The notes under the pieces are model-generated. The model did no database searches. It was not told the DNA's origin and worked only from the letters and a program-made list of their open reading frames with translations. Positions 12,809 to 23,715 of a stretch of 64,000 nucleotides of DNA are shown here, in pieces. The stretch is from NCBI RefSeq assembly GCF_901933205.1, contig NC_044572.1, positions 27,800,501 through 27,864,500 on the forward strand, given 5' to 3'. Origin of the DNA: Camarhynchus parvulus. Taxonomy: Eukaryota; Chordata; Aves; Passeriformes; Thraupidae. Positions within the stretch are counted from its first letter, which is position 1; each line of letters opens with the position of its first letter. The position numbers and the translations under genes were made by a program.

Positions 12809-14866
12809 GATTAAGACCTACTGACATGTTCCTTTGGAACATGAAGACCAGCCTGGTTGAGTACTTTGTCTGAGCAATTCCATTTCAACATTGATTAATT
12901 CAAATATATTTATGCTATTTACATATAGATGTAATGACAGATTGGTAGAAGCCCTAGACATAAGTTAAAACCTGTCCTCTCTTCCTTCTAGCCACTGCAG
13001 ACTTACTAAACAATGCTCTCCAGTCCTCCAATGTCCTAAGGACATTCTCTTCCCCATCTCTTGTAATGTGGTATCTTGCTTCAAAATGCAGCCTCAGCTT
13101 TTGAACATAAATAAAATATGACTGTGGTTTGACACTGAGCTGGCATTTGGCAAAGTCAAGAGGGAAATATTGCTGAATCTGTTACTGAACTCGGCACAAC
13201 TGTAGAGCTGGGCAACTGGAGAGCTTTGAACATAGGAACTGTAGACAGCAAACAAATCATCACAGATGGGGATTAGTGCCACTTTATCCTCTCCATGCCA
13301 ACATATTCTTTGGATTCTGGAAATTCATGTATGTTTCATACAAGTTTCAGTAAAAGATTCAGCTGTACACACAGACACTACTTCCTTCTTTCCCTCCTCT
13401 TTGATGTGTATATGAGAAATTTAAACCCTAATGCACAGCACTTTGCACAGAAAATAAACATGACGTTAAATTACATAGTAGTGAAGGAGGCATTTCTGCA
13501 TAATATATTTCTTTCCTCCTCTTTCAACAACATAAATTGTATTGGCATCTATGACTACTACACTAGAAAGCTTAAAATACCCTTATAAAACTTGAAGTAG
13601 GCAGTGATGTTTCCACTTACAAGAATCAAGGACTAATTTTATTTCCTTCAGGAGAATAACTGCTAATCTTTACAGTAACAGAATAGCTGTTTTGTTCATC
13701 AGATATGGGATCTGAGGGATCAAAATAAATGTATTGTATTGCTTTTTTTTGTGATAGCACTTATTTAAGTTTACTCCTTATGCTATACTTTTTCTGTCAA
13801 GGTTAGCTCACATATTAGTAATTATACCTTATAATAAAGTTACATTTTTAACTGTGTCATCAATCAATTCAGAGAAATTTAATTTTCTGTAAGAATGGCT
13901 TTAGGAAAGTGGTACCATCTCCAGAGTAGCCATTAGCATATGTAAATGAAAAAACATGGTGAAGAAGATGAGACCTGTCTGTGGGCTCTGAAATGATCAA
14001 TCTCTGAGACAAGATAAAAGAACAGCTCTCCTGTGGGAGACAATGACTTACTTCTTCATGATAGTTATTTAATGTCAATGTACTTTATTCAGATGAGAAA
14101 TAAGAGGAGTTCCCCTGAGCCTGATTGCTTGTATAATGTGTTCTCATATATAATTATAAAGAGAATTAAAAGCTGAGCTAGTGTGTGAGGCAGCAAAATA
14201 ACTTCACCACCCATCAGTTCTTCCCATGTCATTGGCTGCTCACCTGGCAATGCATCTGTAGCTGACAGAGAACTTTTTATCTGAAGGCTGTATTTGTGAC
14301 ACTTTTGTTACACATTTGTGAACTTTATTTCTCTAACAAAATAGTAGTTAGTAGCACAAACCATCCATTATTTTTCTTATAGAAAATGTTACATAGAACG
14401 TACATAGTGCAATAGACCTTAATTCAGGAAAGTAAAAGAACCCTTAAGGACTGACCCTATAGGAGAATGAACTGCAAATTGGTTAGGCACCACTGCCTTC
14501 ACCAGATTTCAAGTGGGATCAATTTAGCTTTAAGATAAGAAAACAATAATCTTAACATCCCAAATCTGAAAGCCACATGATACCAGATGTTTAAGACACA
14601 TACAAAAATGAATAAGATGCTAAAGTCCCCAGAAGCTGTTTAACTTCCAGTGAAGAGCTAGGTATTTATATTTAGCTAGGGATTCATAACTTTAATAGTC
14701 TGACCCACAGTCCCCACTGTATGAAAACCAGTACAAAGCCAGTGCATCACTTAAGTCCTATTAAACCATGATACAAAAGCCTCATGCTGACTTTTGCAGA
14801 AATGACTCATGCTATGTTCCTTCCCTTTCTACACTACCAAGTTATTTGTTACACTTTGAATCTGTA
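12809..14866. other. Intergenic, no feature recognised
   Basis: AT-rich sequence between a CR1 tail and a solo LTR. The longest frames (97 codons at 13295-13588 plus, 69 at 13869-14078 minus) lack motifs and splice context. No transposon end or RNA gene was recognised. Confidence 0.55.
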
Positions 14867-15849
14867 TGTTGGGTTTGCATGGCCTGGTTTTAGGTAGCAG
14901 GCTGGGCCACAGAGGCTTCTGTGGGAAGCTGCCAGAAGCTTCCACCATGTCCGGCAGAGCCAATCTCTGATGGCTCTGAAGATGGACATGCTGCTGGCCA
15001 AGGCTGGGCCAATTGGAGATGTTGGTAATGCCTCTGTGGTAACATATTTAAGAAAAAAATCAAAACAAAGTGGGTACAGTTTTTGCTAGCCAGAGAAGAA
15101 GAGGAGGTGAGAACATGCAAGAGAAACAACATGGACACATCGAGGTCAGTGCAGAAGGAGGAGAAGGAGGTGCTCCAGTCCTGGGTGCCGGGATTCCTCT
15201 GCAAGCTGTGGTGAGGACCATGGGGAAGCAGCTGTGCCCCTGCAGCCCCTGGGGATTCATGGGGGATGCAGAGATCCTCCTGCAGCCTGTGGAGGAGGTG
15301 CCCACGCTGGAGCAGGAGGATGCCTGGAGGTGGCTATGATCCAGTGGGAGATCTGGGGAGAGAGGGGGCCCTGCTGTGTGCCCATGGGAAGGACTCAAGT
15401 GTCAGCAGGTGCTGGATGGCTGCTGATCATGAGTGGACCCATGCCGAGAAGTTCTCAGTGAACTCTCTCCCGTGGGAGGGACCCCACAGCCTCACAGAAG
15501 AAGGACTCCTCTCCTGGAGCAGTGGAAGAAGATCTTGGGTGATGAACTAAACAAAACCCCATGCCCTGTCTCCCTGCACTGTCAGTGGGAAGGAGGGAGG
15601 GGTTGGGGCAAGAAAAGGTATTTTTATAGGCTTATTTTACTTCTCATTATCCTCCTCTGATTTTGTTAATAATAAACTCATTTTGTACTTCTAAGTTGAG
15701 CCTGTTTTGCCCTTGAAGTATTTTTCTCACAGCCATTACCTCAATTCATGAACCCTTTGTTTAAATTTTTCTGTCCTCTGCCCAGTTGTAGCAGGGGAGT
15801 GAGCAGCTTTTGTGGGTGCCTGTTGTTTGGCCAGTGTCAAACCTCAACA
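14867..15849 (+). mobile_element. Solo LTR of an endogenous retrovirus (ERVL-like, passerine type)
   Basis: The element starts TGTTGGGTTTGCATGGCCTG and ends with CCTCAACA, so it has the TG...CA ends expected of an LTR, over 983 bp. A TATA-like ATATTTAAG lies near 15043 and a polyadenylation signal AATAAA near 15670, consistent with U3-R-U5 order in plus orientation. The wording (GGCTTCTGTGGGAAGCTGCC, AACATATTTAAGAAA, ATTCATGAACCCTTTG) matches a dispersed LTR I know from passerine genomes. No internal retroviral genes adjoin it on either side, so it is a solo LTR left by recombination. A flanking target duplication is unclear: only GTA is shared (14864-14866 and 15850-15852). Frames of 75-112 codons inside it are not genes. 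Confidence 0.85.
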
Positions 15850-16226
15850 GTATGCAAAAAAGGGATTTAGAAACAGGCAGGTGGAAAATAGCAAATAGCA
15901 TACGACATCTAAATCTAAAAGCTGCAAATATAGGAATGTTTTCCTGACTTCTCTCTTTGGTAAACATGCATGAGAAGGAGAGGTTACAACTGAGAAAAAA
16001 GTCATTTGTAAATATGTAGCCATCACTGTTTTCAAGCAATCACCACTTCCTTGTGAAAACTGGGCAGATTAGCAAAATTGTTTTTATGTAACATCCTAGT
16101 GATTTCCTAGGAATTTAGGATTTTAGCAAAAACACTCTGTCTCCCTTAGAAAACAGTAATAATTGAAATGGCATTGGTTTTGTGGAATTCAAGACCAAAC
16201 ACTTATGTAAAAATCTTAATGTACAG
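15850..16226. other. Gap between two LTRs, nothing recognised
   Basis: About 380 bases of AT-rich sequence between the solo LTR and the older LTR fragment. No internal retroviral region, gene or repeat end was recognised. Confidence 0.5.
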
Positions 16227-16690
16227 GGTCTCATTGGGTTGAGTTAATTTCCTTTATAACAGCCCACATGGAGCTGTGTTTTGGATTTGTGACCAAAACA
16301 GTGTTGTTGGCACATCAATGTTTTGGCTGCTGCTGAACACCACTTGCACTGTGTCAAGGCTCTCTCTCCTGCTACACCACCAAAGGCCAGTAGGCTGGGG
16401 ATGGGCAAAAGGTTGTGAGGGAATACAGCTGAGACAGCTCTCCCCAGCTGGCCAGAGAGTCCATATAATGTCATTTTCACCAGTAAAATTTGGTGGGAAT
16501 TTTTCCAAAGTTGCCTTTGTTCAGAGACTAAGCATCAGTCAGCTGATAGTGAGTAATTTGCTTTTCCATCACTTGCTTTTTTTCTCCTCTTTTCCCCCGA
16601 TCTCCTATGAATCTATCTCTACTCTCAAGTTTTCTTATTTTTGTTTTCTGATTCTCTCCCTCATCCTACTAGGGATGGGCTTATTTGCCA
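16227..16690 (+). mobile_element. Old, internally deleted avian ERV LTR
   Basis: The left part (TCATTGGGTTGAGTTAATTT, then GAGCTGTGTTTTGGATTTGT, GACCAAAACAGTGTTG, and later CCCCAGCTGGCC) and the right part (TCTCAAGTTTTCTTATTTTT, GATTCTCTCCCTCATCC, TACTAGGGATGGGC) correspond to the beginning and end of a common avian ERVL-type LTR. The middle that should separate them is shortened, so the copy carries an internal deletion plus many substitutions. Exact ends and target duplication are not resolvable. The 147-codon frame at 16276-16719 lies inside it and is a chance ORF. Confidence 0.75.
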
Positions 16691-19600
16691 TTTGGAATCA
16701 ACTCTCTACACTTAGCTAAAGAGTTCTGTACTTCTAGCTTCACTGTTTAATTGTTTGCGATTCTTAGCCTCAGAATAAATAATGATGGAATTGTTGGCAA
16801 GGACAGACTTAGGAGACCTGGGATCCTAAGCAGCCTACCTGACAAAAACCCAGATTATTTCTTCACTGAAATTTCACGGGAATTAAGGTATTTTTTGTCA
16901 GGAAAAACTGTTTTGTTGGAAGTTTTGCCAATCTGCTCCAATTTGGACCAGATTTTTCTTGTTCCATGCATTCACTGACCTCCTGGTAGGAAATGGAAGG
17001 AGTTGAAAGCAGGCACAGTTGGGGACCTAATTACAGCATAATTACAGACCTGTCCATGTTGATATTTTGGGCTACCTTAGAATGAATATAACATAGTTAT
17101 CTCTACCTCACTGGAATTTTACATCCATTTTACATGGTTTTTAATGTCATTCCCTCAGAATATTTTATCTGGCTTTATGGCCAATAAAATTCTGAGCCTA
17201 CTGCCAGCCCACCCACACCAGATAGGAAGGCACATGCAGTGATGTCCTGTGGTCTGACTTTTCCCCTTCCACCCATTTCTGGATATGAAAGGCAATAACA
17301 GTTCTAACAAAGGAGGCTAAATGAGGAGATTCTTCTCATGAATCACACGCAGCAACAATTAATGGAGCTCATTTTCAAACAGAAATGTACCTGAGAATAT
17401 GCATTCATTACTAATGAATATGACAACAGCTGCATGTTTACGATGACCGAGTGGAGTTGAAATATGTATATCCAAAGCTGAGATCAGGAATAAAACCAAA
17501 AGATTTTATAGACAGAGAAGTATACAGCTACAAACAAAGGTACAAATCAGGTTTCCATAATATTTTATTTTGCCACAGAACTTAAAGCCAGAGCGGTTTG
17601 GCTGAGTAGAGACTACAAAAAACTTGATAGTTGTTTCTAACCCTCCAGCTTCAGATTCACCCCTAAGCCAAATTTTTTCTCTGCATGTATAAGTGAAGAG
17701 TATTTTGTACAACTTTGCTTTTATTTACATCTATGTGTTTGTGTACTTTTGCCTCATATATACATGTATAGATAAAAGATATTCTTAGATTCACAAAACA
17801 GATTAAGGACTTGACTTGGCCACTGATATTTCTAAGGTTATATTTGCTGCAAAATTCAAATTAAGCGTATCATGTCCTTGAATGGTACAACAGAAGAAAA
17901 ATTTTCTTTTTAAAGGAACCCATAAAATGAAGAGGCAAAGATCACTACAACATACAGAATCTGTTTACAAGGGCACCAGAGGCTGAACAAAATTTTCTCC
18001 CCAGTAAATTCAGTTGCTGCTGGCATTGTCATAACGACAAGCAGTGACTAGGAGATGCACTTCCTTTTGAATAATAAGAGCTGAATGGCAAGATAAGCTG
18101 TGAAGTAACACATTGCTTCATTCAGCAAGCAGGTTTGCCCATTTTTTGAGCTCTGTGTAAAATCCTCCATCACTACACTGTTTTTCATCAGTTCTGGAAA
18201 TCAACTGCCCTTTAATCTGATTGTATTCTCATGGCCAAAAAGGAGATGATCAGGAAAACAAGTACCCTGGAGCAACATTCTGCATTTGAATTGGTTAAGA
18301 AAGCAAGACAGTTTCAAAGCCATCATTACTGTCTAAAGACCATAATTAAAGTTGTTTTTTAATTGCATCCTTCACAAAAAGCTACTTGTGCTCCAAATCC
18401 TCACAGCATTCTTCATGCTTCCTGCATTTCTACTTAGTCCTATTTAGAAGGAACTTTTGAGATATGCAAAAAGTTGCCAGAGAATGAGATTTTATTTTCT
18501 TAAGAATAAAGTCCTCAAGTAGTTAAATACTGACATCTAAACAAAAAAATTACTAAAATACTATAATATCTAAGGAATGATTTTCACATCTACCAAGAAT
18601 TCATAATTTTTATTAAAGCCACTTCCAATTAGAGTAATTACGGTTTTGCTTTCTAGGAAAAGGAAATTACTGTATTATGGAGTATTATTATTATCATGGA
18701 GGGGTTACCTCCATCTTTGGTCATTGCTGTCACTCAGATCTACTTTAGAAAGTCACACAAAATTAGAGTGATTCCTATAAATGTAATAAAAGAAGTCTCG
18801 TCTGAAAAACTTGCCTTAAAGCTGAGTCACAAGATTAAAATATATCTTACATATTTCATGCAATATTTTTATTTAATATTAATTTTAGTCTGCAAGATTC
18901 TTTCAAATATCCCATTTCTTAAATGATGATAATACTTTACTCTGTAATTGTTCACAGTGAAATAATCTAAATACTGAGGGCTGAGTGTGTGTGAAATGTG
19001 TTGAAAGTCTTCCAGGTTTGTGGCAGCTCTTAAAGAGCCTGGGGATTCTTCAGAAGATAGTGTGTAGAGGGGAGAAAGAAATTCTTCATTGCAGGATGTT
19101 GCTGCAGCTCTGTACACATGATTTACGTGAATTGGAATGTTTGTAGTCAAAATGGTTTTTCTTACATTTTTGTAGAATTCTGGCCTAAAGCACTCTACAT
19201 ACTTGAGAAAACATGACTCAATTTTCCTCATGATATTTTGTTTGCAAATGCTTCTAAAGACAATTAACCTTTCTGACTGAAAGGCTTTTTTATCTCCTAC
19301 ATTGTTTACAGAAAAACATACACAACAGAAAAAACATTTTAAAAGGAAAAAATTGCCATCCTACCAATAACAAAAATGGCGCTTTTATTTCATTAATGTA
19401 CTGCTATGAGAAATGGCAGATATCCAGGCTTTTTGGTTTCTATTGTTTTGTTATGTTTTTCTGGAGCATATGCTTGAGAAACCTGTGATAGCAGAGCTTT
19501 TAAAGAAATACAGATGTTTTTATTTTCTAGTGCAAATGAGTCTCAGTGGCTTACAACTATCTCATCTAAGTTTTCTCGAATGTTTATCCAGTAAGCTTTT

Positions 19601-20689
19601 ATGGAACTCTTTTTTTTACGGCAAACTGCCTTCAGCCAGCACTGAAATAACAACACATGCATGCAGAGTTACAGTGTGGGACATCTCCACTGAGAGCCAG
19701 AGTGCCAAATGGCTGTGCTGCAGAGTGCAAGGTGGACACACAGCCAAGGACAGCGGACACGTCTTCGTGCCGAACTGCTGACAAAACGTGCTGCTCCCAG
19801 GCAGCTGAGAAATGTTTTTCTACATAGTTTTGATGCTATCTATTAATCCCTTGACCCCTCTAGAGTTCGTGGACTACGGTTACAAAATCTTCATGAGAAG
19901 ATAAAACAATATATTCTATGCACTTATATTAGTGAGGACCTGTAAAACTTCCCTACAGATTTATAATCAGCTTATTTAAGTACAAGCACTTTGCAGGTAT
20001 GTTCTAGTACCTTATTTTCTTTCACTAAGATCTGCCTAGACAGTTATAGCTGTTCTTCAAGATTTAAGAAAAATCAAATTTATACACATTGTTAAAACTA
20101 AAATGAACTTACACTTTTACATAAAGCTCATAGAAAACCATAAGCAATTCCTTGTGTTCATTGAATTATGTGAATTTTTCCACAGAATGAGACATAAGGT
20201 CTCATACATGAAACTTGATTATTGCATTTACACATAACAATGTTTTTCAAAATTTTAAGTCACTATTGTGCCCTATTAGACTGCTAATATATTGTTAAAT
20301 ACATTTTATTTTTACTTAGATGAATTTTCTCAGATTGGAAAAGTAGTCTTAATATTTACTGTACAGAGAATACATCCAATGTGAAATCACAGCTGAAAGA
20401 AAAGTACTCTGGTTTAATGCTTTTGTTCCAGTAGCAATGCAACTGTAGCGTTTGAAATTTTGAATATTTTTGTAGAAACCTGAAAATATTTGTAGAACAT
20501 TAGTAAGATTGCTTTGCAACAACTGATAACACTTTACTCGAGCTACTGTAAGGTCCAGAAATAAATGAAGAAAGTACTGAAGACACTGAATGTTTGAAAT
20601 CGAAAAAATAAAGCTGGTTGAATCATTCAAAATGAGCTCTCTTTAGTAAAAGGAAGATTAGGTTAGGGAACATCTAAACAAACTGGACA
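16691..20689. other. Intergenic, no feature recognised
   Basis: About 4 kb of AT-rich sequence. Frames at 18869-19231 (minus, 120 codons) and 19413-19781 (plus, 122 codons) show no recognisable family and no splice or promoter context. No transposon ends were recognised. Confidence 0.55.
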
Positions 20690-20960
20690 TAAATTTTTGG
20701 GACTGTGTGGAAAGCAGCCAGATGTGCTGAGGAAGCTGGCCAATGTCTCAATTAACTTTGGAATGTCATGGCCCTCAGGGGAGGTTCCTGAGGTTGGGAA
20801 GAAATCAAATGTCTCCCCTGTTTCCAAGAAGTACACAAAGGACGATCCAGAAGCTGTAGCTGATCAGCCTAATCTTGAACATTTGGAAGGTGGTGAAGCC
20901 AGTCATCCTGGTAAACATTTCCAAAACCAGCAAGAACAAGAAGGTGGCTGAACATAGGCA
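20690..20960 (+). mobile_element. CR1 LINE fragment from the reverse-transcriptase ORF
   Basis: The translated frame contains LANVSINFGMSWPSGEVPEV, then KKSNVSPVSKKYTKDDPEA and, further on, a degenerate GKVMEP-like region. This follows the CR1 ORF2 order in which a trade-off motif (W..GEVPEDW), an ANVTPVFKKG..EDP block and a PGK block succeed each other at the start of the reverse-transcriptase domain. It is an internal piece with no CR1 3' tail attached and is broken at both ends. The 84-codon open frame here is a remnant of the element, not a host gene. Confidence 0.8.
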
Positions 20961-23574
20961 GCAAGGATTTTCTCGGCAGTTTTTCTTGAGCAACCTGAAG
21001 CAACTAAAGTCCCAGAATTTTAATGATGTATTTCTTTTTGTCTCTACTGAATTATGGACATGTCTAAGAGTATTTTCTGCCTGCTGTAGTTTTTGCCTTG
21101 ATGCAACATTTTGGATTTCAATAATAAAGCAGTGTTCAATCAAGCTTAGGTTCACTCAGAGTGAACCTAACAAAGTATGGCTATAAAATTGCTCCTGTCT
21201 ATTCTGGATCAAATTTGGGAGTAAATGTCACAATGCATTGCCAATTAAAGGAGGAAGGAAACTCAGGCAGAGCCCACCAAGTTACTCATATTCCCAGAAA
21301 GCTGAGTGTCAGCCGATAAAATTCATCATAGGAATTTAAGGCTCTGTCTTTCTTAGTCATTCCTTTGTCTTTGTTAGTGGCATATAAGCAGTAGCATAAG
21401 GGACACAGAGCTTTTAAAATATCCATTCATAAAGGCATTTCTGTATTGTTTTCTTAAAAAAATTTTTAAACGTGTGTCAAAAGCCCAAAGATTTGACAGT
21501 GCAGGAGAACAAGTGACTATGTTCCAAGAGATTGAGGCAAAGTACTTGACAAAATGAGTTAAAATTGTTCTTTTTCACCATAATATAGCCTATTTTAGGA
21601 AAAAAGCACAATGCAGATGGAAGTACATAAGACATACTTTTACATCAGCACACTAGTGTGTGTATTCAAAAGTTTATACTCCTTCACAGTGTGAATTTTG
21701 TCATACTTATACCAATCAGATAACCATTTGGATGTGCAACAAATATTTCCTCAGACATAAAAAGTGAAAATGACCAAGAACTTGGTTATGCCACAGTTGG
21801 ACCGTGTATTTGGTAGCAGCACTGAAAACTGTGAAAATTATGGCTCTTTTCTCTGTTCAGCAGAATTTCCCCTTCTGGTGATGTTGATACAATTAAAGTT
21901 GAGTGCTGTCACTAAAGGAAGTTTAATCCTTTTGCTGCATTGCAGTCATATGGTAAATTTTTATAGCTATAACTACTCCTGCTTTATCTGTTATCCCAGC
22001 GGGGCATGGCTGAGATACAACAATATTGCACAGCAGGGCTGTCTCTTTTCACAAAACATTTCGCTGAGGCTTTTTGTGCTATCTCCTACTAATCAGATTT
22101 CTCACTGAGGTGCCCACCCACCCAAATCGAGTGTGGTCAGTGGAGCTGGCAGGTTACCACTTTCCAAACAGTTTAATGAATATCTACCCATTTATGTTTG
22201 CTTAAGAAAAACCAGCAGGGTGGCTTCATAGGGTGGGATTATTGCCTCTTCATCCTGATGTTCTTGACTATAAATTTAATTCCTGCTTGTGCAATGAGTT
22301 GGTAATTGTAATCTGAGATAGTATATTTGATCTTCCTGCTCCTGGCAATGGAATCCCATTGAGTCACCTATTCCAAAATCATGTGCAGAGGTTTCTTATA
22401 AACCTAAGTGTTGCTTGGCATAAAATAGCCTATCTATCTGCGGAGCAACAGCTGGTGTGCTGAGGATATATTCATTATCACCCTTCTGCACTGCTTCAAG
22501 CAGATAGTTCTGTACATTAAAAGAATTGGAAAATGACATTAAAAATATTATTTGTAGAAATGCTACTTGTTTCCACAGATGTTTTCAGTCCTCTTTTCTT
22601 GTTCATAGCATTCTGCACTTTTTTTCTTTTTTCTCCAGTAACACTCATGATGCCATTTAAAAACTTTCATAAACAATGTTTGTTGCAGAATCTTTCATGT
22701 AGAACTGTTATTTCCTTTATAATGTTCCAGTATAGATCATTAGTTACTTCTTCAGCATATTATCAGACAGCTTTCCTATCAGAAGTATTAAGAAATTAAA
22801 CCAAAAATAGATGAAAAATGAATAGTAGATAACTTGGATAGGTTCTGAGATATCAATTATTTTGCTGTCTGGTTTATGCCTTGCACAGCACAGGGCAGTG
22901 CAGAATTCAGTCTCCTCTCTGCATATAATTGTAATCATTTTTGATAGCTGTGTTCCAACTTTATCATTAAGGATTTAGTTCTGCAATTGCTTCTGAAGAG
23001 ATTTCCCATTTAAGTCCCTGAACGTGCATTCAGATTACAGAAAAAGTCTGTTGAACTATGATTGCAAATGCAGCTACAAACAATTGTTCCCTAAAAAAGT
23101 CATACAGAAGAAGGCACTTAGCCTACAGGTTTTCATCTGATCACAGATTCCTGGAGTACAATAAGAATCATACAGCTCACTTGCCTGCTCGCTTGCTCTC
23201 CCCCCCAACCCCCCCAGTCTACAAGGTCCAATCATATTTATTTCCACTCTGTCTTTTATTGTGGGATTTGCAGAACTTTAGAGGCACAGCTCAGAGGCAT
23301 TCCTCAGCACACTCTCATGGATTAAGAGTTTGCTTTGTTTGTAACTAAATTAATATCTTACATTTTTCAATGCAACTGTCCTGATGCAGAGTCTTGGACT
23401 TTTCAGAGTGGAAGAGTGAACAGAGAGTCAAGAAATAGAAGAAAATGTTGATGGAATACTGTTTTAGAAACTTCAGAACTGCACTAAACTTTTTAACTGC
23501 CACAAGCAGCCCTAGAGCCTTTATGGAAGAAATATTGAAACTGCATGGAGAAGAAATCTATCTTCTACACACTG
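20961..23574. other. Intergenic, one short palindrome
   Basis: No gene or diagnostic transposon end was recognised. It holds the 11-bp-arm palindrome at 21146-21170 (listed separately) and a C-rich patch near 23197-23218. Frames of 88-116 codons are without motif. Confidence 0.55.
21146..21170. repeat. Short perfect hairpin (11-bp arms, 3-nt loop)
   Basis: TTAGGTTCACT, then CAG, then AGTGAACCTAA. AT-rich unique sequence surrounds it and no gene context is evident. The half-site AGGTTCA resembles a nuclear-receptor half-site in inverted arrangement, but this may be chance. Confidence 0.65.
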
Positions 23575-23715
23575 GTAAGATCTGCCTGAGCTCCTTCTCC
23601 AGGCTAAACAATCCCAGCTCTCAGGCTCCTCTCACTGGATGCTCCAGCCCCTTAATCATCTCCATGACCCTTCACTGATTTGCTCCAGAGTGTCCATGAC
23701 TCTTCTGTATGGAGG
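23575..23715 (-). mobile_element. CR1 LINE fragment, inverted
   Basis: The plus strand reads CTCCTTCTCCAGGCTAAACA, ATCCCAGCTCTCAGGCTCCT and TGCTCCAGCCCCTTAATCAT, then TCCAGAGTGTCCATGACTCT. This is the reverse complement of the CR1 segment lying a few hundred bases upstream of the element's 3' end (the region around TTGTTCAGCCTGGAGAAG). Both ends are lost. Confidence 0.85.

Noticed and set aside
15060..15660. Several frames of 75-112 codons on both strands
   Set aside because: They lie entirely within the solo LTR, which is non-coding, and overlap each other in different frames.
16276..16719. 147-codon plus-strand frame
   Set aside because: It lies in a degraded LTR, and the translated content has no retroviral or host domain.
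20697..20951. 84-codon plus-strand frame as a host gene
   Set aside because: Its content follows the CR1 reverse-transcriptase ORF, so it is a transposon remnant.
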